64,000 nt of DNA from a virus: IMG/VR virus record IMGVR_UViG_3300031957_001682, positions 43,633 through 107,632 of that record. The stretch is one strand, 5' to 3'. The notes under the pieces were generated by a model. The model searched no databases. It saw only the letters and a list, made by a program, of their open reading frames with translations, and was not told where the DNA came from. The position numbers and the translations under genes were made by a program. Below, piece by piece: positions 51,539 to 60,247 of this stretch (position 1 is its first letter; each line of letters opens with the position of its first letter).

Positions 51539-51663
51539 AACCAAAAGTTGAGATAGAGATGCACAGTGATGGTACATTATATGTTTGGATATACCACGAT
51601 GGTAAGAAATATATGAATTGTTGGTGGGAAGAAGATTGGCAAGAATGGGAGGTGACGGCGTGA
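51535..51663 (+). CDS. 42-aa Trp-rich peptide
   Basis: Beta-hairpin-like (SDGTLYVWIYHDGKKYMNCW) followed by a WEEDWQEWEV tail. ATGA overlap. Ends EVTA. Confidence 0.5.
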   Translation: MKPKVEIEMHSDGTLYVWIYHDGKKYMNCWWEEDWQEWEVTA

Positions 51664-51842
51664 TGTTGAAGAAAGATTATGAAGAAATGACGAAGGCTCT
51701 TATTGATGAATTGAATAGGATTGACCCGAAAGGACATTACATGAATTGCACAGGGAGTCATTCGTACAATGCACACCGACAATATGTTGTTGATAGTGTT
51801 AGAAGCATCATGAAATCCTATGGCGTGGAGGTGAAGGAGTGA
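51663..51842 (+). CDS. 59-aa hypothetical protein
   Basis: Helical, one small motif GHYMNCTGSHS. ATG 51663 overlaps the stop; GTG 51660 is equally possible. Ends GVEVKE. Confidence 0.5.
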   Translation: MLKKDYEEMTKALIDELNRIDPKGHYMNCTGSHSYNAHRQYVVDSVRSIMKSYGVEVKE

Positions 51843-51997
51843 TTTACAAATGCAAAGCAAATCAAAAGACTTACACTCGTACTAAGAAAAGGAAGAGTGA
51901 GAACTATTGGAATGGTCACTTCACTCATGCTACTTCTTATGGAGTATGTTGGAATTGTGGGCAGGGGTATTGTTTGAAGAATGAGGTGAAGGCGTGA
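51839..51997 (+). CDS. 52-aa basic zinc-like protein
   Basis: GTG start. Basic N-terminus (TYTRTKKRKS) and CWNCGQGYC. Ends NEVKA. Confidence 0.5.
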   Translation: MIYKCKANQKTYTRTKKRKSENYWNGHFTHATSYGVCWNCGQGYCLKNEVKA

Positions 51998-52377
51998 AGT
52001 ACGGAGAACTACTTGAAAATATGCTTGCTGAATCTCGTGGTAAAATCACGGCAAGCGTCCTTGCACGCTATCGCTACCGTTTAGATGAGAGTGATGGGCC
52101 ATTCTTGGAAGACCCCGACTGGTGGGGTTCTATGCGGGAAGCAAAACAGTTTGAAGAGGCTTGGGATGATGTTGAAGAATGGTTTTGCGGTCAGTGCGGC
52201 GTACAATACGATGACATAGATTACAAAGCATTCAAGTCTTGGAAAAAGCGTTTTACTCTCAAGGTAGGTTGGCACACTGATGGTACATGGTCCCACCCGT
52301 GGTGTTTCAAACACAAGGGCAAGAAGTACAATATCCAGTGGCCTTCGCTTGATGCAGAAGTGGAGGTGACGGCGTGA
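51994..52377 (+). CDS. Hypothetical protein with CxxC
   Basis: 127 residues from GTG. Trp-rich, with WFCGQCGVQYDD (CGQCG). Ends VEVTA on the GTGGAGGTGACGGCGTGA junction. Confidence 0.6.
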   Translation: MKYGELLENMLAESRGKITASVLARYRYRLDESDGPFLEDPDWWGSMREAKQFEEAWDDVEEWFCGQCGVQYDDIDYKAFKSWKKRFTLKVGWHTDGTWSHPWCFKHKGKKYNIQWPSLDAEVEVTA

Positions 52378-52670
52378 GTAAAGCAAGTATGATGAAGAGA
52401 TTAGAATGGAGTATGATTCAAAACTCAAATCAATGGTTCACAGCAAAGGAGATGATGGACCTCCTTCTTACACATAGAGATACTGATGTGAATAAGAAAT
52501 ACCAAAGGGATAATGGTATGAAGTCAAGAATCCCTCCCAAGTTCTCTCATGGTCCTCCAAACACTGTATCTCTTGCCTATATGATTACAAAAACTAAGCG
52601 ATATGAAATGAAGTATGTTAGTCGAAGTAGCAGAAGTATTCGAGCGTACAGATTGAAGGTGGAAGCATGA
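52374..52670 (+). CDS. Winged-helix-like small protein
   Basis: 98 residues from GTG. Residues 8 to 70 (SNQWFTAKEMMDLLLTH, later TVSLAYMITKT then a beta hairpin) look like a winged helix and the chain is basic, so DNA binding is plausible. Ends KVEA. Confidence 0.5.
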   Translation: MSKASMMKRLEWSMIQNSNQWFTAKEMMDLLLTHRDTDVNKKYQRDNGMKSRIPPKFSHGPPNTVSLAYMITKTKRYEMKYVSRSSRSIRAYRLKVEA

Positions 52671-52927
52671 GCAAAGATATAGTGATACCGGAAACGGCTG
52701 GTGATTTGATGGGGTACGAACTTCTCATCAATGACGAGTGGCTGACTATCGTGACTGAAATGAATGCAAAGGACATAGAAATGAACTGCCCTACTTGTGG
52801 AGAACTTCACGATGAAAGTATTCTGTATCTTTTAGATGGAGGACAGCACCTTTACAAAGGGTTGTGCTGTGGGATGTTTGGAGTCTTAGTGACTAATGGT
52901 GAGGACAATGGATTGGAAGCCGAATGA
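52667..52927 (+). CDS. Small zinc-ribbon-like protein
   Basis: 86 residues, CPTCGELHD and GLCCGMFG as metal-site candidates. ATGA overlap upstream; its 3' end overlaps the next gene by 20 nt. Confidence 0.55.
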   Translation: MSKDIVIPETAGDLMGYELLINDEWLTIVTEMNAKDIEMNCPTCGELHDESILYLLDGGQHLYKGLCCGMFGVLVTNGEDNGLEAE

Positions 52928-53618
52928 AGAATTGATTGCTTGGGGAAAGGAACACTTGGGAGCCATACCTGTTGATGGTATATGGTCACCGGAAGGCAGT
53001 GGTGTACAATACAGGAAGATGGGCGAACATACTTTCGCATTGATGTTTATGTACAATCATCCTACTTCTCAAGAACAACATACCAAATTCAAGATACTTA
53101 TGGAGAACTGTGACTACACAGTTCTCGAAGGTGATGATGTTGAAATGGTCACACCTGCTCTTGACCCATCACGCCAAATGCAAGATGAGTATGAACGCAA
53201 GCAAGCGGTGGCTCAAGGATGGGCTTGCCCCGAATGTGAGTACCCTCTCGCTAACAGTGAGTTGGAGTATCGTGTTGACGAGTTCGTTGAAACAACCGAA
53301 ATGGAATTGTCCAATGGTGAACATGCAGAAATTGAACTGTGGCGTTGCCTCATCAACTGTGGTGGTTGCGGTACAGTGATTCCTATGGAACCCGATGACT
53401 ACCACTTGATTGCTGGTGATGGCCTCTTCATGTCGTGGCGAAGTAAAGACTACAGGTTCACTGCTTTGACACGAGGCGACATGAAAGACTTGGCTGATGC
53501 TGGCGTACAAACAGGTCATGTACTTGGGAGCAAGTACGATGGACAACGAGTACCTCCGTGGATGTGGGGTATTTATGCCATCAAGACTCAACTACGAGAG
53601 AGTAGTGAAGAAGAGTGA
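52908..53618 (+). CDS. Hypothetical protein with zinc ribbon
   Basis: 236 residues. CPECEYPL and NCGGCGT in the middle suggest an elongated zinc ribbon. The C-terminal GHVLGSKYDGQRVPPWMWGI may be a separate small fold. Ends SSEEE. ATG 52908 was chosen; the TG-rich start region offers no stronger alternative. Confidence 0.6.
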   Translation: MDWKPNEELIAWGKEHLGAIPVDGIWSPEGSGVQYRKMGEHTFALMFMYNHPTSQEQHTKFKILMENCDYTVLEGDDVEMVTPALDPSRQMQDEYERKQAVAQGWACPECEYPLANSELEYRVDEFVETTEMELSNGEHAEIELWRCLINCGGCGTVIPMEPDDYHLIAGDGLFMSWRSKDYRFTALTRGDMKDLADAGVQTGHVLGSKYDGQRVPPWMWGIYAIKTQLRESSEEE

Positions 53619-53902
53619 AGCGGAACACCGAGCGGGATTACTGGGTGGACGATTCCAAAGTCCAAAAGTGGTCAGCCGGTAAGGGGAAGATTCGTCTTGC
53701 TTGGACTAAATGGTTAGGTCGTAATTGGATTGACCTGCGTATCATGCGGAGAGAGGATGATGGATATGTACACACACGACATGGAGTTCGCATTTCACCC
53801 GACCAACTACGCTCAATGCTACCAGCACTCAACGAGATGCTTGAACACATCGACAACACAGAAGAAGAAGAGAAAAGGAAATCCCCACCCAATGAAGATT
53901 AA
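53615..53902 (+). CDS. PC4-like ssDNA-binding protein (putative)
   Basis: 95 residues from GTG. WSAGKGKIRLAWTKW then WIDLRIMRRE and GVRISPDQLRSMLPALNEML follow the strand-strand-helix pattern of the PC4/p15 coactivator domain, which binds single-stranded DNA. The tail is acidic and lysine-rich. A role in viral transcription or replication fits the neighbourhood. Assigned by pattern only. Confidence 0.45.
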   Translation: MKRNTERDYWVDDSKVQKWSAGKGKIRLAWTKWLGRNWIDLRIMRREDDGYVHTRHGVRISPDQLRSMLPALNEMLEHIDNTEEEEKRKSPPNED

Positions 53903-53912
53903 GGGTGAAAGT

Positions 53913-54248
53913 ATGAGAGCGTATCGTTTAACTTGGCAACAAAGAAACAGGGTGTGGGTCTTCAAAGACGGACCACTGCGAGGCGAGCCGTTGTTCTATG
54001 GCTTCGATGGTGTCATCACTAAGATGCTCACCAAGTTAGGTGCAGTGAAGTACCGTCGTGCGTTGAATGATGGTTGCCACCTTCTCTTAGGCGAGCGACC
54101 ATTCCCTGCTTCTTTCGCAATGAAAGTAATGTTCAAGGAGAACACGGGCGCACGCTACGAGCATGATGAACTTGGTACTGGTTGGCTTGAATGCGAATTG
54201 CTTGATGCTTGTTATGATGTACTCCATGTCGCCGTCGAGGTGAAGTAA
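53913..54248 (+). CDS. Hypothetical early protein
   Basis: 111 residues, beta-rich, unrecognised. ATG 53913 follows GGGTGA by 4 nt and is preferred to ATG 53892. Carries the GAGGTGA site for the next gene at its end (VEVK tail). Confidence 0.6.
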   Translation: MRAYRLTWQQRNRVWVFKDGPLRGEPLFYGFDGVITKMLTKLGAVKYRRALNDGCHLLLGERPFPASFAMKVMFKENTGARYEHDELGTGWLECELLDACYDVLHVAVEVK

Positions 54249-55462
54249 TGCTCCTATCACGAGCGACTATCATCGTTTCAAAAATGCCTCACCGACTCTC
54301 GGTGGAGGACTTAACGAGGGAGGAAGCCCACGAAGTGTGGGCCTTCTTGTCAAGTGAAGACAGGCTCTCAATGACACGGCAAGCAGTGAAGGTACAACTC
54401 GCTAAGGAATGCGGAGTGTTCATCGAACAGATGGATGCGGTAGCCAACGGTGCTACACTCACCGAGTTGTTGGTATGGGAATCATCCGATAGCGAGGGTG
54501 GTACACTCACACTGGAAAACATCACTGCTATGTTTCGTAATCCTAATCAAGATGATGAATGGGTGATTGAACTATGTCGCATGATGAATCCATACGAAGG
54601 AGAACTGGCTTGGCGTTGGGCGTTGGGTGAACGACTCATCATGCTCCGCAATAGAATGCGTACATGGAGCAAGAAGGTTTCTGTAAAAAATGACACACTA
54701 CTACCAACTGAAACACTTATCGACATAGCGTTTGGTGAGGTCGATGCAGAAGTAGTCACTGATACATCGGTCTTCAAACGACTACGCAAATGGGTAGGTG
54801 ATGAGCCGGATGCTTGGTGGCTTGTACCCGATTGTGCTACACTACTCCACATCAGCGATGGTGCGGTACGCAATCGCAGGGGTGACATTGACATTGAGTT
54901 CACTCCGCTCACTGGTGATGCTGAACCCTGTTGGTCATGGGTGAATGCAGTGGGAACGCTAAGGCATCATACCGTCAATCAACAACTTTCATACTCAAAG
55001 TATCAAGAACCCATGTCACTGTCGTGGGCTGAATCAATGACAGTGCTACAAAAGTACCCGAAGAGTGGGTACATCATACTCCATGAGGGTGAGTACCACC
55101 TGCTAACAAGCGGCTCAATCACCCTCTATGCTCAAGCCCTCACGGTGAGGCGCATCAAGAACATCGGCTACGAGTTCACGATAGGCTTCAAGGATGGGCT
55201 GGACATTATCGACACTGCTACTTTTAGAATGAAAGAAATGGTGTACGACCTTGAGAGTTCGTTGAAGATGCGTGGCATCACACTACACAACTCTCACACC
55301 ACCCATGACATTCCCGATGGCTTAGTGCTGTCACTGGTGTACACTTGGAGTCCGAGTGATGATTGGCACTTGCGCTACGCTGGTACTCATCGTGACATGG
55401 GTATCAGTGATGTGGATGAGATAGTGGACTACTACATGCTGGTGGGTGAAGACAATGAGTGA
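54248..55462 (+). CDS. Unrecognised 404-aa early protein
   Basis: Helical N-terminal half (residues 15 to 150, with NPYEGELAWRWALGERLIML), mixed C-terminal half. The WRWALG stretch faintly recalls the N-terminal domain of archaeal DNA ligases, but no nucleotidyltransferase motifs were found. TAATG overlap with the previous gene. By position just ahead of the replication block it may be a DNA-processing factor. Confidence 0.6.
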   Translation: MLLSRATIIVSKMPHRLSVEDLTREEAHEVWAFLSSEDRLSMTRQAVKVQLAKECGVFIEQMDAVANGATLTELLVWESSDSEGGTLTLENITAMFRNPNQDDEWVIELCRMMNPYEGELAWRWALGERLIMLRNRMRTWSKKVSVKNDTLLPTETLIDIAFGEVDAEVVTDTSVFKRLRKWVGDEPDAWWLVPDCATLLHISDGAVRNRRGDIDIEFTPLTGDAEPCWSWVNAVGTLRHHTVNQQLSYSKYQEPMSLSWAESMTVLQKYPKSGYIILHEGEYHLLTSGSITLYAQALTVRRIKNIGYEFTIGFKDGLDIIDTATFRMKEMVYDLESSLKMRGITLHNSHTTHDIPDGLVLSLVYTWSPSDDWHLRYAGTHRDMGISDVDEIVDYYMLVGEDNE

Positions 55463-55850
55463 AACAATGCGAAGCGTCGGATTGGGTATTATCATAATGA
55501 AAGTAAGATTCCAAGTGTCCGTATCGAAGGTGACATGGGGATTTGGTTTCCGTACTAACATGTATGTTGACTTGGGTGAAATGAATGAGCATCAACGACT
55601 CGCCATGCAATTATGGTGCGATGAAAACGACTTGCTCTTACAGTCAAGGGTGCAAGAAAAGGAAGCACTGAAAGCATGGGTGGATGCTCTTACCCCCTAC
55701 GAAACGCTACTGTGTGACACACGGGGCTGGGAACGCATGAAATGGATGATGGCTACGCCAATGCCCCAAGCAAGGAGCAAATCATGGAATGACTTCTATG
55801 AATGGGCCGAGCAATGGGACAATCTAAATGATGGACTGAAACCGAACTGA
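55455..55850 (+). CDS. Hypothetical early protein
   Basis: 131 residues, beta-rich N-terminus then Trp-rich helices. Overlaps the previous gene by 8 nt; its last codons run into promoter copy 9. Confidence 0.6.
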   Translation: MSETMRSVGLGIIIMKVRFQVSVSKVTWGFGFRTNMYVDLGEMNEHQRLAMQLWCDENDLLLQSRVQEKEALKAWVDALTPYETLLCDTRGWERMKWMMATPMPQARSKSWNDFYEWAEQWDNLNDGLKPN

Positions 55851-55883
55851 TATAAAGAACAAAAGAAACAGAAGTTGAGAACA
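55835..55883 (+). promoter_or_regulatory. Conserved early promoter, copy 9 (replication operon)
   Basis: ACTGAAACCGAACTGATATA then AAGAACAAAAGAAACAGAAGTTGAGAACA to ATG 55884. Heads the clamp-loader/clamp/polymerase block. Confidence 0.85.
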
Positions 55884-56825
55884 ATGGCAAATTGGAATGA
55901 GCAAATACGACCCACTTCATGGGATGAGATTGTCGGAAATGGGGATTTCACGACAGCCTTCAAATCATGGGCGGAGTCGGGTGAGTACCCACCGGCACTC
56001 CTACTTGTAGGACCATCCGGTACGGGTAAGACCAGTGCGGCTAACGCAATTGTTCACACCATGCTCGGTAAGTGGAACAACGAAATGAATGTTCTATGGG
56101 TCAACGCCAGCGACGATAGGGGGATTGATTTCATCCGAAAGGAGATTAAGCAGTTCGCCCGTTTAAGCGGGGTAGGGGTATCTCGTAAGGTCGTGGTGTG
56201 CGATGAGGCGTGCGGGCTAACTGTCCCATCGCAAGACGCATTCAAAGGCATCATGGAGAAGTACGCTCACCGAGTGCTGTTCGTTCTCACCGCTAATTAT
56301 CCCGACAAGATTCGACCGGCCATCAAGAGCCGTTGTCAAACCTATGTCTTCAACCCAGTCACCGCTAAGGAGGGTGCAAAGCACCTCGCTCGTCTTGAGT
56401 CAATCGGTGCGCCCAGTGAGTGGACACAGCACTACGAGGCTGTTGTTGAGCAACATGCTGGCGACCTGCGTTCAGCGGTTAATTACTTGGAGAGCCTACC
56501 GAGGACTCCCGAATCACTTTCCTCCCCATCCGAGGCATCCGAAGATAACGATGACTGGATGAACTTCACACTATCCAACAGTTGGCTTGATACACGAGAG
56601 TCGCTGTTAGATTCTTTATATCGGGTCGGCAACAGGCTGGCTATGATGAACAATTTCCACCGAACTGTCCGAGGACACTTCGATACTTCGCCCGATGTGG
56701 CGTTTACCGTACTTGAGGTATGGGGCGGCATGATGGAGAAGGTACACGAGTGGCCGGGAAGCGATGACGCTTTCGTTGATGTGTTGGTGGCAAGACTAAG
56801 AAAACAAATAGAGGTGAATACATGA
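55884..56825 (+). CDS. Clamp loader, RFC small-subunit type
   Basis: 313 residues, AAA+ ATPase that loads the sliding clamp. Walker A GPSGTGKTS (K49), the RFC signature NASDDRGIDFIR, Walker B VVVCDEAC (D107, E108; DEAC in place of DEAD) and sensor/arginine-finger IKSRCQTYVF (R150). The C-terminal collar is helical. ATG 55884 is set by the promoter leader. No large subunit is seen, so it may act as a homo-oligomer or use the host subunit. ATGA overlap downstream. Confidence 0.95.
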   Translation: MANWNEQIRPTSWDEIVGNGDFTTAFKSWAESGEYPPALLLVGPSGTGKTSAANAIVHTMLGKWNNEMNVLWVNASDDRGIDFIRKEIKQFARLSGVGVSRKVVVCDEACGLTVPSQDAFKGIMEKYAHRVLFVLTANYPDKIRPAIKSRCQTYVFNPVTAKEGAKHLARLESIGAPSEWTQHYEAVVEQHAGDLRSAVNYLESLPRTPESLSSPSEASEDNDDWMNFTLSNSWLDTRESLLDSLYRVGNRLAMMNNFHRTVRGHFDTSPDVAFTVLEVWGGMMEKVHEWPGSDDAFVDVLVARLRKQIEVNT

Positions 56826-58135
56826 GTTGGAACGAACAAGATGAATACATGGAAGAAGAAGCAAGCAACGGATTTGCGGAGGCAACTACGGAAGTAGCCC
56901 TCCCACCGGGTGTAGCGCAACGAATTGTTGCCTACGCAGAACGAACGAACAAGATAGCAAAAGAGGTCAAGGAAGAGTATCTTGCATACATCGCCAAAGA
57001 ATATGGTGTTGCAGACATTAGCACTGAAACAGATGAAGATATTCTCATCGACTGGGCCGAGCAAATCTTCGTACAAACCCGAAAGCAAACTGGTGGTAGC
57101 AGTAATACCAGTATGTGGGTTGGCTCTTTTGTTGGCGTTGCTGACCGAAAGAAGGACAGACTACAGAACATTGTACGCTCGAATGTAGCACTGTACAACA
57201 AAGACCCTGCCGAGGCTATTGGTACGGGTCGTATAGGGTTGTTTGAGAAGCAGGGCGATGTATGGGCCATTCACAACAAAGAAGGGCTTACAACACTCAC
57301 AAACAGTTCAAGCGAAGACCCACCACATGGAATCAAGAATGGTGACGAGTGGTTGTGTTTGGTGACTCGCAAGGGTCTTCCATCACCTCAAACTCGCATG
57401 GGTCGATACGCATACTTCCTCGGTGGGGAAGAAGGAAACTTCGTGAACAACAACGCTGTTTCACTGTGGAAGGTTGACTTGACCAATGAGAACGCTGACA
57501 TGTCGCTTGACATTGGTAGGCCGTGTAAGATTTCAGTTGTTCCACCTCGTGAGAACACCACGAATGAATACTTCAAGACTGTTCTCGGTACATACGATGA
57601 CTTCTCACCGAACTACACTGATGAGTTCCTACCCGAACAGTTCCGGTCACTCTTGAAGCCAGCCAACTACTGGACTATGGCTGACCATGAACTCTTCACT
57701 CCTATTGATGGGCTTGAAGAAGCCTTTGAGAACAAGAAGGAGCGCACCGAGATTGGAGGCCGACAGGTCACCTACGGTCCTCTTGTCGTCACTAAGGGTA
57801 CGGTCAATCGCATGAGTACAGAACCTCGTGATAGCGAGTACGACCCGGAAGGGTTCAACTACAACATGACACTTTCAAGCACCATCGTTGGTGACATTGA
57901 TTGTTGGATTGCTGGTGCTGTCGGTGTGATGTGTGACCCGTTCACAAGCGGTTGGGGCGATGATGCCTTCGACTACGCTGAAAAGTCCACAGTCTATGTC
58001 TTTGGCCGTTTGGGTATGAAAGACCGTGACGGACTACTCACTCCCAAGATTAGCGTGATGGGAATTTACGCTGACCCACGCCGTTGCCGAAAGCGAGCGA
58101 CTGGCGGCGATACAGGAGTTGGACAGTTTGAGTGA
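56822..58135 (+). CDS. Putative RPA-like single-strand DNA-binding protein
   Basis: 437 residues. Acidic helical N-terminus, then a beta-rich region beginning SMWVGSFVGVADRKKDRLQN that fits the first strands of an OB fold, and a second possible OB region at about 300 to 420 (VTKGTVNRM to KISVMGIYADPRR). Archaeal viruses with this replisome usually encode RPA here. No zinc ribbon seen. Assigned from context and strand pattern, not a diagnostic motif. Confidence 0.5.
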   Translation: MSWNEQDEYMEEEASNGFAEATTEVALPPGVAQRIVAYAERTNKIAKEVKEEYLAYIAKEYGVADISTETDEDILIDWAEQIFVQTRKQTGGSSNTSMWVGSFVGVADRKKDRLQNIVRSNVALYNKDPAEAIGTGRIGLFEKQGDVWAIHNKEGLTTLTNSSSEDPPHGIKNGDEWLCLVTRKGLPSPQTRMGRYAYFLGGEEGNFVNNNAVSLWKVDLTNENADMSLDIGRPCKISVVPPRENTTNEYFKTVLGTYDDFSPNYTDEFLPEQFRSLLKPANYWTMADHELFTPIDGLEEAFENKKERTEIGGRQVTYGPLVVTKGTVNRMSTEPRDSEYDPEGFNYNMTLSSTIVGDIDCWIAGAVGVMCDPFTSGWGDDAFDYAEKSTVYVFGRLGMKDRDGLLTPKISVMGIYADPRRCRKRATGGDTGVGQFE

Positions 58136-58421
58136 TGAATGCAACTGTGTGGATGATGAAGTCGGTTGGTGTTCCACACTTCAATATGTGATGCACCCTA
58201 CTACGGATGGAGAAAAGGAGTTTCCCTCACCACTCTATGTATGCGAAGGTTGTAATACAGAAGTTCCAATGGTTCGTGAATCACACCTGTGGGATGATTT
58301 GCAAAGTGTCTTACTTGAATTAGGGGAAATGATGGCAAAATACACACCGGACAGACTAATCGAAAATGTCACATTGCGAGAAGAAGGACCACTACAAATG
58401 AACATTGACAAGGAGGAATAA
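58119..58421 (+). CDS. Small Cys-containing protein
   Basis: 100 residues if TTG 58119 is used. CNCVDDEVGWC and YVCEGCNTE could bind zinc; the C-terminus is helical. The start is uncertain because it overlaps the previous gene by 17 nt. Ends DKEE with a perfect AGGAGG site for the RecA-like gene. Confidence 0.5.
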   Translation: MDSLSDECNCVDDEVGWCSTLQYVMHPTTDGEKEFPSPLYVCEGCNTEVPMVRESHLWDDLQSVLLELGEMMAKYTPDRLIENVTLREEGPLQMNIDKEE

Positions 58422-58423
58422 TT

Positions 58424-59380
58424 ATGGCAGGTTTTGGACAAACAGCAGAAGCGCAGAAGAAAATTAAGGATGAAGTAGTTGAGCCGGTGGAGGTTGAGAA
58501 GCCTTTCATGGGCGACCCCTTCGCTGAAATGCGAGCCGAAGATGCGGCCCGCACTCATATCATGAAGACTCACCAACTCATCGGTATCATGGGACACGAC
58601 GGCACATGTAAGTCGGCTATTGTTCTCGATGCCTTCGTGAAGGATGACACTAAGCCGGAAGACGCTACCTTAGAACTGGTGGACTTCGACGGTGGTGGAG
58701 TCATGCTCAACTCATCGGTGTACAAGAATGAAAACATCAAGTCATGGAATCCGTGGCAGATGGGTCACGACCGTACAGCACACGACTACCCCGCTACACA
58801 CGAGCGCATTATGAAAATCATGCGCTACCTCATTCACGAGGCTGAAAGCGGCAAGCCGATTTGGGGTGTACTCCTAAGCGGTATTGATTCATGGCTTGAG
58901 ATATGCAACCACAACATGCGTATCGTTGACTTGGGTATGGCGAAAGACTCCATCCAATCAGCAGACTACAGTGGTGGCGGTATGGAGAAAATCAAGTCAC
59001 AGACAGCGTGGGGTATGCGTAATGCTCGCTTCCACCAACTCACTCGATTGAGCCGTGACCTTGTTCGGCTTGGTGTCCGTGTCTTTTGGGAAACCCACAT
59101 GACCATCGCTAACTTCTCTTACAAGAGTGGCCCTGTCGATGAGTGGAAACCAGCATGGGAGAAGAAGATGAACGGCTACCTGCCCACCATCATTCACATG
59201 CAAGAGAGCCAACATCATGACGATGAGGGTGAATTGGAAAAGACAACTTTCACAGCAACATACACTAAGTGCAAGACGAATCCAAATCTTGTGAATCAAT
59301 CTCGGACTGTCTTCGTGACAAGACCCGACAGTGATTACACATGGCATGGACTACCGGACTTGTATGACGGTACGCTTTGA
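58424..59380 (+). CDS. RadA/Sak4-like RecA-fold ATPase with altered Walker A
   Basis: 318 residues. P-loop MGHDGTCKSAIVLDAF (residues 56 to 71): the glycine before the lysine is cysteine (C62, codon TGT), which is unusual for GxxGxGKS. Later parts show LLSGIDSWLEI in Walker B position and a helical region with GGGMEKIKSQTAWG like phage AAA_24/Sak4 proteins. Likely role is strand exchange or annealing during viral DNA replication or repair, as known for the RecA/RadA family. AGGAGG site 6 nt before the ATG. Confidence 0.75.
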   Translation: MAGFGQTAEAQKKIKDEVVEPVEVEKPFMGDPFAEMRAEDAARTHIMKTHQLIGIMGHDGTCKSAIVLDAFVKDDTKPEDATLELVDFDGGGVMLNSSVYKNENIKSWNPWQMGHDRTAHDYPATHERIMKIMRYLIHEAESGKPIWGVLLSGIDSWLEICNHNMRIVDLGMAKDSIQSADYSGGGMEKIKSQTAWGMRNARFHQLTRLSRDLVRLGVRVFWETHMTIANFSYKSGPVDEWKPAWEKKMNGYLPTIIHMQESQHHDDEGELEKTTFTATYTKCKTNPNLVNQSRTVFVTRPDSDYTWHGLPDLYDGTL

Positions 59381-59491
59381 TACTCCCAGTGAGGTAGGTT
59401 TGTACAGTAATAAGTGGGCAGTTTCGACCGTTCAACGGGGGTGCGGTTTTTCCCTCCAACCACTTTTCCTACCACACTACGAGGTGATATT

Positions 59492-60247
59492 ATGACTAAA
59501 ATTACAGTGAATAAAAGCGATTTCCTATCGTTCCTTTCGTCATTCACGAAGGGACTACCGGACTTGCGTATGGAAGCATTGGGTACTCGACTTATCGTTG
59601 AGGTTGCCTATGCATCCTTTTACTTGCGAAAGTATTTCGTATCACCTACACCGTTTGCAGAAGATGGTGTACTACACATTGCTGACCTTGAGAAAGCAAT
59701 CAAATTCATCAAGGCGACCAAAGAAGATACAATCACACTTAGACAAGTGGATTCTCATAAACCGCTACACATAGATGCAGGTGGGAACAAGTTGCAACTA
59801 CCAAGCACTGATGATATTGAGTCGGCAAGTAAGTGTGTGTACATCCGTGGTTTGCTAACAGCATCACAAGAAGCAGGGTGGGGTGAGTTCGGTACAGACC
59901 GGCTTAGTACACATGCTACGATGATGACAAAGGACTTACTTTCATTCGCAAACATGCGTGGACTTCTCGGCAAAGATACAGACTTCAAGTTGCGTATTCA
60001 TTGTGGTGAGGGAGAGATGGGTATAGTGGGTGGTAAAGCATCGACTGGTCGCTTGTTCACTACACTACCTGTGTCGGACACTGATGGCCCTGCTACCACC
60101 ATACAGTCGATGTTCACGGACAGCCTACCTGCTTCGTTGAACTACCTTGATGATGGTGTCACTCGTATGCACATGGGCAACAACACTCGTGTTATCTTTG
60201 AACAGACAGCAACACTGTTGGTTGTCGTAAATGTAGGTGATGATTGA
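59492..60247 (+). CDS. PCNA-type sliding clamp
   Basis: 251 residues, the normal PCNA length. Two PCNA-like halves: N-terminal KITVNKSDFLSFLSSFTKGL, C-terminal end TLLVVVNVGDD, with central strands around YIRGLLTAS and LRIHCGEGEMGIVGG. Forms a ring that tethers the polymerase. ATG 59492 has GAGGTGA 5 nt upstream; the frame is open to 59414 but lacks a site there. Immediately upstream of polB and downstream of the RecA-like gene. Confidence 0.85.
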   Translation: MTKITVNKSDFLSFLSSFTKGLPDLRMEALGTRLIVEVAYASFYLRKYFVSPTPFAEDGVLHIADLEKAIKFIKATKEDTITLRQVDSHKPLHIDAGGNKLQLPSTDDIESASKCVYIRGLLTASQEAGWGEFGTDRLSTHATMMTKDLLSFANMRGLLGKDTDFKLRIHCGEGEMGIVGGKASTGRLFTTLPVSDTDGPATTIQSMFTDSLPASLNYLDDGVTRMHMGNNTRVIFEQTATLLVVVNVGDD

